A stretch of 64,000 bases of DNA from Clostridioides difficile ATCC 9689 = DSM 1296 (lineage in GTDB: Bacteria > Bacillota > Clostridia > Peptostreptococcales > Peptostreptococcaceae), in contig NZ_CP011968.1 in NCBI RefSeq assembly GCF_001077535.1, positions 3,534,001-3,598,000 on the forward strand. Direction: 5' to 3'. A program made the position numbers and the translations under genes. Below the pieces are notes generated by a model that saw nothing but the letters and a program-made list of their open reading frames with translations, made no database searches and was not told the origin of the DNA. Positions 1 through 11,242 of the stretch are shown here, one piece after another; within the stretch, counting starts at the first letter, position 1; each line of letters starts with the position of its first letter.

Positions 1-190
1 TTAATAACTTATATAAATATTATCAATCTATATAAAATTTAATAATTTATATAAATATCATCAATCTATATAAAATTTAATAACTTATATAAATATTATC
101 AATCTATATAAAATTTAATAATTTATATAAATATCATCAATCTATATAAAATTTAATAACTTATATAAATTTAACTAATTTATATAAAAT
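1..190. repeat. 38-bp AT-rich tandem array
   Basis: Four full copies and a partial fifth start at 1, 39, 77, 115 and 153. Copies alternate at two positions (ACTTAT/ATTTAT and ATTATC/ATCATC), so the array also reads as a 76-bp dimer repeat. It runs off the left edge and ends just before the ribosome binding site (AAGGAG, 194-199) of the next gene, so it occupies that gene's promoter region. Confidence 0.95.
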
Positions 191-204
191 CTTAAGGAGT
201 TGCC

Positions 205-603
205 ATGATAAAAAAAATAGAGCATGTGGTCATTACTAATAATAATATAGAAAATTATATCAATTTTTATAAAAAATTTGGTTTTTCATCTAAAGAAATG
301 AGCAAAAATTATAAACTTAATGCTAGAAATGTTAAGATAAATCTTAACATAAAAGGTTATAAATTTTTACCTTATGTTAAAAATTCAAAAGCAAGTAGAG
401 ATAACTTATGTTTTAAAATAAACACAAATATTGATGAGCCAAAAAAATACTTAGAACAAAATGAGATTCAAATTAAGTGAGGAATTGTAGAATGTACAGG
501 TGTCTTTGGTAATATGAAATCTATTTATTTGAAAAAAACTAATGGAAATTTAATTGAATTATCAAATCATAGAATCACGGAGAGTAAACCTTGGAAAATT
601 TAA
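205..603 (+). pseudogene. VOC/glyoxalase-fold protein interrupted by an in-frame TGA
   Basis: The frame starts at ATG 205 with AAGGAG six bases upstream and reads a small vicinal-oxygen-chelate type protein (MIKKIEHVVI at the N-terminus). TGA at 478-480 stops it after 91 residues. The same frame continues without any shift for another 40 codons, ending SIYLKKTNGNLIELSNH and TAA at 601-603. That tail is the usual C-terminal strand of VOC proteins, with the metal-ligand glutamate in NLIEL. The intact family length (~130 aa) is reached only if the TGA is ignored. This is either a point-mutated pseudogene or a base error. Its end overlaps the TTG start of the permease, so the two look cotranscribed. 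The exact substrate class is not recognisable. Confidence 0.75.
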
Positions 604-1529
604 TCCTATCAATAAATGTTGTTCTTCCTTTGTTTCTCACAATGTCACTTGGATATGTTCTAAAAAAATTAGGTCTATTTGATACTCATACTTTAAATAA
701 AATGAATAATGTCTGCTTCAAGTCTTTCTTGCCATTATTATTATTTTTTAATATATACAATACAGATTTAGATGGTTCTCTTAATTTTAGGCTTATGGCT
801 GTAGCTGTTATAATTATTTTTTCAATCTTCTTAATCTTAGTCTTTATTATTCCTAAAATTGAAAAAGATAATAAGACAAGGGGTGCATTAATACAAGGTG
901 TATTTCGTAGCAATTTCGTTATATTTGGTATTCCTGTGACAATTTCACTATTTGGCGATAAGAGTATTGGAGTCACATCTTTATTAATTGCAGTTATTGT
1001 ACCTATGTTTAATGTATTATCTGTTGTAATTCTTGAAATTTTTAGAGGTGGCAAAGTAAATATAAAACATATGATTAAAAGCGTCTTAACAAATCCACTC
1101 ATAATCGCCTCTTTTATAGGATTGACAATGCTAATTTTAAATATTAATATACCTACATTTTTACACAAAACTATTGGTGATATTTCTAAAATAGCTACTC
1201 CTTTATCACTTATAATTCTAGGTGGCTCTTTTAGTTTTTCTGCTATAAAGGGGCATATAAACCCCATTATATTGGGCGTATGTGGAAAACTTATACTTGT
1301 ACCTGCTATATTTTTACCAATTAGCATTTTTCTTGGATTTAGAAATGTAGAATTAGCTTCACTTATGATAATGTTATCTGCTCCAACTGCAGTTTCTTCA
1401 TTTACAATGGCACAACAGATGGATTCTGACAGTGAATTAGCTGGACAAATTGTAGTATTTACTTCTGGATTTTCTATAATTACAGTATTTTTAATAATAT
1501 TTATTTTAAAGCAGAATAATCTTATTTAA
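591..1529 (+). CDS. AEC family permease (auxin efflux carrier/malate permease type)
   Basis: This 312-aa, almost wholly hydrophobic protein has about ten membrane segments arranged as two halves of five, as in the AEC family. Members export or exchange organic acids, amino-acid conjugates or malonate; the substrate here cannot be told. Typical features are the start NLILSINVVLPLFLTMSLGY and the C-terminal SAPTAVSSFTMAQQMD stretch, which matches the conserved second-half motif of AEC proteins. The start is TTG at 591 with GGAG at 579-582. It overlaps the end of the broken glyoxalase-fold frame by 13 bases, so translation was probably coupled. A bidirectional terminator follows at 1769-1799. 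Confidence 0.85.
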   Translation: MENLILSINVVLPLFLTMSLGYVLKKLGLFDTHTLNKMNNVCFKSFLPLLLFFNIYNTDLDGSLNFRLMAVAVIIIFSIFLILVFIIPKIEKDNKTRGALIQGVFRSNFVIFGIPVTISLFGDKSIGVTSLLIAVIVPMFNVLSVVILEIFRGGKVNIKHMIKSVLTNPLIIASFIGLTMLILNINIPTFLHKTIGDISKIATPLSLIILGGSFSFSAIKGHINPIILGVCGKLILVPAIFLPISIFLGFRNVELASLMIMLSAPTAVSSFTMAQQMDSDSELAGQIVVFTSGFSIITVFLIIFILKQNNLI

Positions 1530-1912
1530 TGATATTTGATAACACAAATTGGTATTATGAGAAACATATATAAAATCGATTTAATTGCGTAAAAACATAT
1601 TATTATACTATTTTTACTATATAATATAACTTTGTGTATATTATCTCATTAAACATGGTGAAAGTAGTGTTGCTATATATTTTTTAGTTTGAAAAAAATA
1701 TATAAATACAAACAATATATAAATACAAATAATAAACGCCAACAAATAGTCAATCTATAAAATAAAAACTGGACTAATCATATAAAATCATTAGTCCAGC
1801 TTTTATTTTACGTACTTTTTATGTTGATGTACTTTTATTAAAAACTAAATTTAATTTTTAAATGTCTAGCAAATGCACTAATTAAATAATGGCCAGTTAT
1901 TCAACAATATCA
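1530..1912. other. Intergenic region between convergent AEC permease and secG
   Basis: AT-rich, with no coding frame seen. It holds the bidirectional terminator at 1769-1799 and a short direct repeat (AATATATAAATACAAA, twice between about 1698 and 1730). Confidence 0.6.
1769..1799. terminator. Bidirectional rho-independent terminator
   Basis: A 10-bp perfect stem (CTGGACTAAT / ATTAGTCCAG) has an 11-nt loop. It is preceded by an A-run (AATAAAAA) and followed by CTTTTATTTTA, so it can stop the permease transcript from the left and the secG transcript from the right. Confidence 0.9.
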
Positions 1913-2137
1913 CTACTTCTTAACTATAAGTAATGCCAATGCATTTATAAAAAATAATACTGCTGTTATCTTTGTAACTCTAGCAAGAAATGCTTGTTTT
2001 CCTTTTGGTTTAAAGTAAGCTTGACTTCCTTCTCCACCAAATTCTGAAGGTAAAGCATTCTTAGAATCTTGAGGCATTATGCTAATTACTAGTAAAATCC
2101 CTAGTACTACTTGCACACCCATTAAAATGTTGCTCAT
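1913..2137 (-). CDS. secG: Preprotein translocase subunit SecG
   Basis: This 74-aa protein is the small SecYEG subunit that assists SecA-driven export across the cytoplasmic membrane. It has two membrane segments (about residues 3-20 and 52-71) joined by the SecG-type loop with QDSKNALPSEFGG near residue 23 and an aromatic-lysine stretch (AYFKPKGKQAFLARVTKITA). Length and layout are normal for Firmicute SecG. AGGAGGGGCAAGA lies just before the ATG. A sigma-A type promoter (2183-2211) is close upstream, so it is transcribed apart from eno. In many Firmicutes secG is followed by rnr and smpB; here an unrelated convergent gene follows. Confidence 0.95.
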   Translation of the reverse strand: MSNILMGVQVVLGILLVISIMPQDSKNALPSEFGGEGSQAYFKPKGKQAFLARVTKITAVLFFINALALLIVKK

Positions 2138-2182
2138 TCTTGCCCCTCCTATCTGTTTATTACTTAAATTTCATTACTCTTT

Positions 2183-2211
2183 AGTGTATCACAATAATAT
2201 AGCCATTTCAA
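2183..2211 (-). promoter_or_regulatory. Sigma-A type promoter for secG
   Basis: On the minus strand TTGAAA (2206-2211) and TACACT (2183-2188) are separated by exactly 17 bases, about 45 bases upstream of the secG start. Confidence 0.7.
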
Positions 2212-2623
2212 GACTATTATGCTATAAATAACATACAAAAAAATATATTGTTACTATAATATATTACTATATTCTCAATATAAAAATGAATAAAACTTAG
2301 AAGAGAAAACTATTTAAATTAATACATAAATTAATGCATAAATTAACACTTAAAATAATCTACTCTCATTGCATATATTATAAATAGCCACCAAAATAAA
2401 ACAATCATTTTAAAATATTGATATAACTTTTAATTTCAACATAATTTAAAATAAATAATCCACATTTAGCAATAATACTTTAATGACAATTATGATTAAA
2501 TCAAAATATGTCTTCACTTTTATTTTTTAATAAAAACCTCCTATGCAATTAGATAAAAATGAGATAGAAACATTTATTCATATTTTTTCTGAATCTATGA
2601 ATAAAATTAAGTAATAAAATATA

Positions 2624-2672
2624 AAAAAGGATAAGTGAATTGAAAAATCAATTAACACTTATCTCTTTTATA
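2624..2672 (-). terminator. Terminator after eno
   Basis: A stem of GATAAGTG plus AATTGA (2630-2643) pairs with TCAATT plus CACTTATC (2648-2663), with a two-base bulge and a four-base loop. Read on the minus strand it is followed by CCTTTTTTAT. Confidence 0.85.
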
Positions 2673-2741
2673 TCTTATAAGATGAGCTTAAATATCTTAT
2701 ATTCTCTCTTCATTAATCTTTTTTAGTAACCATTTTAATAA

Positions 2742-4621
<1,880 letters not shown>

Positions 4622-6151
4622 CTATTTTGAAATAAGTGAATGACCAGTCATTTCTTCTGGCTTTTCTAACTTCATCATATCTAAAACAGTCGGTGCTATA
4701 TCAGATAATCTTCCTCCATCCAATAATTTTGCACTTTCATATTCTTGACCAACTACAATAAATGGTACTGGATTAATAGAGTGAGCCGTTACAGTTTTTC
4801 CTGTTTCTGGGTCTAACATATATTCAGCATTTCCGTGGTCAGCAGTTATTATTGCACTTCCACCTAACTCTACTATTTTATCTATCAATTTTCCTACACA
4901 AGTATCTACAGTTTCAACAGCCTTTATAGCCGCTTCTATACTTCCTGTATGACCTACCATATCAGGATTTGCAAAGTTTAATACTATAAAGTCAAACTTA
5001 TCTTCTCCTAGTTTATCTAAAGCTTTATCTGTCAATTCATATGCTGACATTTCTGGTTTTAAATCATAAGTTGCAACCTTTGGAGAAGGTATCAATAGTC
5101 TTTCTTCACCTTTATTTGGCTCTTCTACTCCACCATTGAAGAAGAAAGTTACATGTGCATACTTTTCAGTTTCAGCAGCTCTAAGTTGAGTTTTTCCATT
5201 TTTAGCTAGATACTCACCTAGAGTGTTGGCTAAAGATTGAGGTCCAAATGCTATATGCACATTCTCTATAGTTATATCGTACTCTGTTAAGCATACAAAG
5301 AAGTTTTTAATATCTTCTCTTTTAAATCCATCAAACTCTTCACAAACTAAAGCTCTAGTTATTTGTCTAGCTCTATCTGGTCTAAAGTTGAAGAATATAA
5401 TTGAATCATTTTCCTTTATACTTCCAACTGGTTTATCATCTTTCATAATAACTGTTGGCATTATAAACTCATCATTTTTTCCATCATCATAAGAGTTTTG
5501 AATAGCTTCCTCAATAGAATTTGCTTTTTCACCAATACCTCTAACCATGGCATTGTATGCAAGTTCTACTCTTTCCCATCTCTTATCTCTATCCATAGCG
5601 TAGTATCTACCAGAAACTGTAGCAAATTCACCTACTCCAATTTCATCCATACTAACTTGTACTTCTTTGGCATATTCTAATGCACTTTGAGGGTCAGTAT
5701 CTCTACCATCAGTAAATGCGTGAACATACACCTTTTGTACGCCTTTATCTTTTGCCATTTTGATTATAGCCTTAAGATGGTCTATATGTGAATGTACTCC
5801 TCCATCAGACAAAAGTCCCATTACATGAAGAGAGTTTTCTTTTGCATTATCCATTGCTTCACATAAAACTTTATTAGTAAAAAAGTCACCATCTTTTATA
5901 GATTTTGTTATTCTAGTTAAATCTTGATATACTATTCTACCTGCACCTATGTTAGTGTGTCCAACTTCTGAATTTCCCATTTGACCATCAGGTAGACCAA
6001 CATCAAGACCACTAGCATTTATCAATGTGTTTGGATACTCTTTTTTTATTCTATCTAAATTAGGAGTTTTGGACTCAGCAATTGCATTTCCCTTAACATC
6101 CTTATTGTATCCAAACCCGTCCATAATAATTAAAGCAACTGGTTTTTTCAT
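4622..6151 (-). CDS. gpmI: 2,3-bisphosphoglycerate-independent phosphoglycerate mutase
   Basis: Interconverts 3- and 2-phosphoglycerate through a phosphoserine intermediate, using two manganese ions. The 509-aa protein starts MKKPVALIIMDGFG with the N-terminal metal aspartate. The nucleophile serine is in GQMGNSEVGHTNIGAGR, and the C-terminal metal ligands are in FANPDMVGHTG and TADHGNAE. Two ATGs are adjacent. The second (6151) is preferred because AAGGAG is seven bases before it but only four before the first. It follows tpiA by 8-11 bases, so the two are cotranscribed. Manganese-dependent GpmI enzymes in Firmicutes respond to pH, which may matter in sporulation. Confidence 0.97.
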   Translation of the reverse strand: MKKPVALIIMDGFGYNKDVKGNAIAESKTPNLDRIKKEYPNTLINASGLDVGLPDGQMGNSEVGHTNIGAGRIVYQDLTRITKSIKDGDFFTNKVLCEAMDNAKENSLHVMGLLSDGGVHSHIDHLKAIIKMAKDKGVQKVYVHAFTDGRDTDPQSALEYAKEVQVSMDEIGVGEFATVSGRYYAMDRDKRWERVELAYNAMVRGIGEKANSIEEAIQNSYDDGKNDEFIMPTVIMKDDKPVGSIKENDSIIFFNFRPDRARQITRALVCEEFDGFKREDIKNFFVCLTEYDITIENVHIAFGPQSLANTLGEYLAKNGKTQLRAAETEKYAHVTFFFNGGVEEPNKGEERLLIPSPKVATYDLKPEMSAYELTDKALDKLGEDKFDFIVLNFANPDMVGHTGSIEAAIKAVETVDTCVGKLIDKIVELGGSAIITADHGNAEYMLDPETGKTVTAHSINPVPFIVVGQEYESAKLLDGGRLSDIAPTVLDMMKLEKPEEMTGHSLISK

Positions 6152-6162
6152 CATTTCACTCC

Positions 6163-6906
6163 TTAGAAATTAACAAGGTCTAGGTAATCATTACTAGCTA
6201 AACTAGCTCCACCTACTAAAGCTCCATCTATATCACTTTGACCCATTATTTCGGCTACATTTGAAGGTTTAACACTTCCACCGTATTGTATTCTAACTTC
6301 ATTAGCTAATTCTCCATATAATCCTTTTATAACTTCTCTTATATAAGATATAACGTCATTAGCATCTTCAGCAGTTGCAGTTTTACCAGTTCCAATAGCC
6401 CAGATTGGCTCATATGCAACAACTACTTTTGCTAAATCATCTTTAAGAACATTTTCTAAAGCTTTTTCAACTTGAACTTTACAAACATCTTTAGTTTTTC
6501 CAGCTTCTCTTTGTTCTAAAGTTTCTCCAACACATAATATTGGGTCTATTCCTACTTCTAATGCTTTTAAAACTTTCTTGTTTACAGTTTCATCAGTTTC
6601 ATTGAAGTATTGTCTTCTTTCTGAATGTCCTATTACAACATAGTCCATATCTATTTCTTTTAACATAAGAGGTGAAACTTCTCCTGTAAATGCTCCTTTT
6701 TCTTCAAAGTGCATATTTTGAGCACCTATCTTTATATTTGTACCCTTAGTAGCTTCTTTTAAATCCTTTAATAAAGTAAATGGTGCACATATAACAGCTT
6801 CTACTTTATCAGAATTTACTTTATCTTTAACTTCATTTACAAATTCTAAAGCTTCTTTTATTGTTTTATGCATTTTCCAGTTTCCTGCAATTATAGGTTT
6901 TCTCAT
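6163..6906 (-). CDS. tpiA: Triosephosphate isomerase
   Basis: Interconverts dihydroxyacetone phosphate and glyceraldehyde 3-phosphate in the cytosol. The 247-aa single-domain TIM barrel has all landmarks: GNWKMHK (catalytic lysine) near residue 8, VIGHSERR (catalytic histidine) near residue 95, AYEPIWAIGTGKTA (catalytic glutamate and flexible loop 6) near residue 165, and the phosphate-binding QYGGSVKP. Length is normal. It lies between pgk (25-bp gap) and gpmI, in the order usual for Firmicute glycolytic operons, with a good GGAG site before the ATG. Confidence 0.98.
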   Translation of the reverse strand: MRKPIIAGNWKMHKTIKEALEFVNEVKDKVNSDKVEAVICAPFTLLKDLKEATKGTNIKIGAQNMHFEEKGAFTGEVSPLMLKEIDMDYVVIGHSERRQYFNETDETVNKKVLKALEVGIDPILCVGETLEQREAGKTKDVCKVQVEKALENVLKDDLAKVVVAYEPIWAIGTGKTATAEDANDVISYIREVIKGLYGELANEVRIQYGGSVKPSNVAEIMGQSDIDGALVGGASLASNDYLDLVNF

Positions 6907-6931
6907 TTTACAATCTCCTCTATATATTAGT

Positions 6932-8134
6932 TTATTTATTATCTAATGCTGCAATACCTGGTAATTCTTTACCTTCTAAAAATTCTAATGATGCTCCTCC
7001 ACCTGTTGATACGTGAGTCATCTTGTCACCAAATCCTAATTGATTAACTGCTGCTGCACTATCTCCACCGCCAATTACAGTAGTTGCATCAGTCAACTCT
7101 GCCATAGCTCTAGCTACTGATAATGTACCATTTGCAAAGTTTTCAAATTCAAATACTCCCATTGGCCCATTCCATACTACAGTTTTTGATTCTTTTATAG
7201 TTTTTACAAAGTTTGCTATAGTCTTAGGTCCCATATCTAGTCCCATGTAATCTTCTTTTACATTAGCATCTTCTGTTACTATTGGAGTAGCATCTGGTGC
7301 AAAGTGGTCTGCCATAACAACGTCTACTGGTAATAATAAGTTAACACCCTTATTCTTAGCTTTTTCCATCATTTCTTTAGCATATTCAACTTTATCTATT
7401 TCAAGTAAAGAAGTTCCTACTTCATAACCCTGAGCTTTTAAGAATGTATAAGCCATTCCTCCACCTATTATTAGATTATCAACTTTTTCTAATAATTCGT
7501 TTATAACAGCTAATTTATCAGAAACTTTAGCTCCTCCAAGTATAGCTGTAAATGGTCTTACAGGGTTTGCAACAGCTTCTCCTAAGAATTTTAATTCTTT
7601 TTGAATTAAGTATCCACAAACTCTCTCTTGTAAAAACTCGCCTGCACCAACTGTTGAGCAATGTGCTCTATGAGCAGTTCCAAATGCATCATTTACAAAT
7701 ATTTCAGCAAGTGATGCTAGTTCTTTAGAGAAATTCTCTTCGTTTTTAGTTTCTTCTTTTCTATATCTAGTATTTTCTAATAATACTACATCTCCGTTTT
7801 CCATTTTTTCAGTTGCTTTCTTTGCATTTTCTCCTACAACATTATCGTCTGCTGCAAATACAACTTCTTTTCCTAACATCTCAGATAATCTCTTTGCTAC
7901 TGGTGCTAAAGATAATTCTGGTTTAGCTTCTCCTTTTGGCTTTCCTAAGTGAGAGCATAATATAACTTTTGCCCCTTTAGAAATTAAATATTGAATAGTT
8001 GGTAAAGCTCCGTTCAATCTATTTTCATCAGTAATTACACCATCTTGTAATGGCACATTAAAGTCACATCTTACTAATACTTTTTTTCCGCACACATCAA
8101 TATCTTCTATAGTTTTTTTGTTAAGCATTGACAT
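6932..8134 (-). CDS. pgk: Phosphoglycerate kinase
   Basis: Transfers phosphate from 1,3-bisphosphoglycerate to ADP, the first ATP-forming step of glycolysis. The 400-aa two-domain protein has the N-terminal substrate motif [11 protein letters not shown], the hinge/nucleotide region LGGAKVSDK and the C-terminal glycine-rich [10 protein letters not shown] and STGGGAS. The start at 8134 ([12 protein letters not shown]) has AAAAGGAGAG with eight bases spacing; the next ATG, two codons in, is possible but too far. A hairpin separates it from gapA, so pgk-tpiA-gpmI may be a unit of its own or be fed by readthrough. Confidence 0.98.
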   Translation of the reverse strand: MSMLNKKTIEDIDVCGKKVLVRCDFNVPLQDGVITDENRLNGALPTIQYLISKGAKVILCSHLGKPKGEAKPELSLAPVAKRLSEMLGKEVVFAADDNVVGENAKKATEKMENGDVVLLENTRYRKEETKNEENFSKELASLAEIFVNDAFGTAHRAHCSTVGAGEFLQERVCGYLIQKELKFLGEAVANPVRPFTAILGGAKVSDKLAVINELLEKVDNLIIGGGMAYTFLKAQGYEVGTSLLEIDKVEYAKEMMEKAKNKGVNLLLPVDVVMADHFAPDATPIVTEDANVKEDYMGLDMGPKTIANFVKTIKESKTVVWNGPMGVFEFENFANGTLSVARAMAELTDATTVIGGGDSAAAVNQLGFGDKMTHVSTGGGASLEFLEGKELPGIAALDNK

Positions 8135-8276
8135 AAATATCTCTCCTTTTAATAAAGTAATTTTTTATTGCCAAGTATAATATAGTACATACTTTTACCC
8201 TATTAAATATATCATATTATCATATTTTTATATATAGTATGTAACATTATTTAGGTGTATTTTATATATTTTTTCT

Positions 8277-8333
8277 TAAAAAAAGTCCTGAGTCCGTAGT
8301 ATTAAACTACAAACTCGGACTTTGTCAATCTAC
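8277..8333 (-). terminator. Hairpin/terminator between gapA and pgk
   Basis: An interrupted stem joins AAAGTCC, GAGT and GTAGT (from 8282) with ACTAC, ACTC and GGACTTT (to 8333). On the minus strand it is followed by a T-run (complement of A-run 8277-8284). It lies just after gapA, so it would limit or process readthrough into pgk. Confidence 0.8.
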
Positions 8334-8355
8334 TTTTCTATTTTCTCAAAACTGA

Positions 8356-9375
<1,020 letters not shown>

Positions 9376-9422
9376 CTATAAAGTAAATGTATGTTTTCTA
9401 GCTCTGTGCTAGGTCTTGACTT

Positions 9423-10445
9423 TTATAATAATGACAATATCTTATAAGCACTTTCTTCATCTGTTACAAGAACCATGTTTTTATGCATATTTGATATAGC
9501 TAATAAGGCTTCTACTTTTTCAGTCCCTGCAAAGATTGCAATAGTTTCTTTTACTTGTTTAACTGTTTCTAAATCAATTCCAACAGTGTTCAGTTTGTAA
9601 ACTATTTCTCCATCTTTGTTGAAATAATATCCAAATGCTTCTCCAACTGCATTTTTAGATAATATCTCATCAACCTTGTCTTCTGGAAGTTTTCTTCTCT
9701 TTGCCATGACATCTGCTCTACCTATACTAAAAACTAAAATGTCTGTTCTTTTAATATACTCCAAAGTTGTCTTAATCTCTGGCACTTGGCTAAGAGTTTT
9801 CATTGCACTTTCATCCAACTCATCTGGTATATGTAAAAGTTTGCAATTAGAATGTAATTTCTTACTTATTGAAGCAACTATATTGTTAGATTGCATCTCT
9901 ACATCAGTTCCCATACTTCCTCTAGCTGGAACTATTGTAGAGTTTGGATATCTCTTATCAGTTTTAATAACGTTTGAAAACTCCAACATAGTGCTTCCTC
10001 CTGTTATTGAAACGATATCTCCATCTTTTAAAATGCCTAAGAAATATTCGCATCCATATCTAGTTACATCTTTTAGTAAACTTCCATTTTCATCACAGCT
10101 TCCAGGAACTAATATTACCCTTTTTATTCCAAGCTTTTCTCTGACTCTATCTTGTAACTTAGACAATCCCATGATGTCACTCATGATGTCCTTAAGTTTA
10201 TCTAACAAATCAGAACCTTCTTTAGTGATAGTCATCCCAGATACAGCTACGTCTATAAGTCCTTGTTCTTTTAAAAACTCAGTTTCTGACCTGATTATTC
10301 TTTCACTAATCTCTAATACATTTGATAATGTTCTCCTACCTATTGGTTCACTTAAAGATATTTGTCTTAAAATAGAGTATCTTCTTTCCATAAGTTCAAT
10401 TGCCTGTGGAATCAATTTCTTTTGAATTTCTAATAAGTTCTTCAT
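9423..10445 (-). CDS. cggR: Central glycolytic genes regulator CggR (SorC family)
   Basis: This 340-aa repressor has an N-terminal winged helix (about residues 20-75, GRRTLSNVLEISERIIRSETEFLKEQG) and a C-terminal sugar-phosphate sensing domain that in this family binds fructose-1,6-bisphosphate (SITGGSTMLEFSN, GSMGTDVEMQSN, IFAGTEKVEALLA). Family knowledge says it controls gapA and the triose-phosphate genes. It is first in its transcript, ahead of gapA, and an operator-like repeat lies between its promoter and its start codon, so it probably represses itself. The start at 10445 has AAGGAG upstream. Confidence 0.95.
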   Translation of the reverse strand: MKNLLEIQKKLIPQAIELMERRYSILRQISLSEPIGRRTLSNVLEISERIIRSETEFLKEQGLIDVAVSGMTITKEGSDLLDKLKDIMSDIMGLSKLQDRVREKLGIKRVILVPGSCDENGSLLKDVTRYGCEYFLGILKDGDIVSITGGSTMLEFSNVIKTDKRYPNSTIVPARGSMGTDVEMQSNNIVASISKKLHSNCKLLHIPDELDESAMKTLSQVPEIKTTLEYIKRTDILVFSIGRADVMAKRRKLPEDKVDEILSKNAVGEAFGYYFNKDGEIVYKLNTVGIDLETVKQVKETIAIFAGTEKVEALLAISNMHKNMVLVTDEESAYKILSLL

Positions 10446-10470
10446 AACATACTCCTTATTGCTTTCCTTT

Positions 10471-10508
10471 CGGGACTTTTTTTGTCCCTAGTGTTTATTT
10501 AAGTCCCA
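10471..10508 (-). promoter_or_regulatory. CggR operator-like repeats
   Basis: On the minus strand GGGAC occurs twice with a 19-base period (complements at about 10503-10507 and 10484-10488). The second copy is followed by seven A and GTCCC. This resembles the tandem CGGGAC-N6-TGTC arrangement of the Bacillus subtilis CggR operator. It sits about 30-65 bases before the cggR ATG, downstream of the promoter. Confidence 0.7.
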
Positions 10509-10520
10509 CAAGATATTTTT

Positions 10521-10549
10521 ATTTTATAGGATTTGCGTATAGATTTCAA
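10521..10549 (-). promoter_or_regulatory. Probable cggR-gapA promoter
   Basis: TTGAAA (10544-10549) and TAAAAT (10521-10526) on the minus strand are 17 bases apart, immediately upstream of the CggR operator-like repeats. Confidence 0.55.
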
Positions 10550-11242
10550 TAGTTTTTCAAAAACTTTTTTATTTTTTTATTTTATAAAATATTTCTCCAC
10601 CATTTTCAAATCACAGTATTTTTTCTTTTTATATAAGGCTTTTTATATATATTTTTTTATATTTTCATTCTAATATTTATTACTATAAATAATTTTATTT
10701 CTAGTTACTTTTATTTCTAGTTATTTTTATCTACAACTAAGTTTACTTTTATCTAGTTAAGATTTTTATTTATACCCTACGTGTTTTCCTTTTGTGATTA
10801 TTAAATTTAATAATAGTTTATTTATCTAGGTATTCTTCTTTTTCTAATATCTAATTATTCTTTACAAACACTTATTTAATTTAATCATTCTTTATAAGCA
10901 CTTATTTAATTATGTTTTCTAGTTTTTTAGCATTTTACAATATTTTAATGTTCCCCAGTTTTTCAATTCTTTTTAGTATTTTTATATTTTATAAATTTTA
11001 ATATTCTTTAAAGTTCTAATATTCCTCAAAGCTCTAATGTTCTTTAATGTTTTAATCTTCTTTAGTTTTTTATGCTCTTTGCTATCTTAATGTTTTAATG
11101 TTCCCCAGTTTTTTAATACCTTATAGCATTTTAATACTTTTCCATATTCTATTATTTTACTTTATAAAATTTTTAGCCCAATCTACATTCATCTCTTAAT
11201 TAGCCTTTTCCCCTTACCATACTGATATTTGTCTTTTACTTA

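Larger units (their letters stand above)
2138..2741. other. eno-secG intergenic region
   Basis: Contains the secG promoter (2183-2211) and the eno terminator (2624-2672). The rest is AT-rich with short direct repeats such as CATAAATTAA around 2325-2350. No coding frame with a ribosome site was seen. Confidence 0.6.
10446..11242. other. rpoN-cggR intergenic region
   Basis: About 800 bp, the longest non-coding stretch in the first third. The first 115 bp hold the cggR operator and promoter. From about 10620 to 11160 it is a degenerate array of TTTTAATATTCTTTA-like units with a repeated TGTTCCCCAGTTTTT (near 10950 and 11100). No coding frame was seen on either strand. Confidence 0.5.

Noticed and set aside
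686-1327. 213-codon minus-strand open frame
   Set aside because: Antisense to the AEC permease gene; hydrophobic only because the sense gene is T-rich.
9676-10425. 249-codon plus-strand open frame
   Set aside because: Exactly antisense to cggR in a codon-mirrored frame, no ribosome site and no family likeness.
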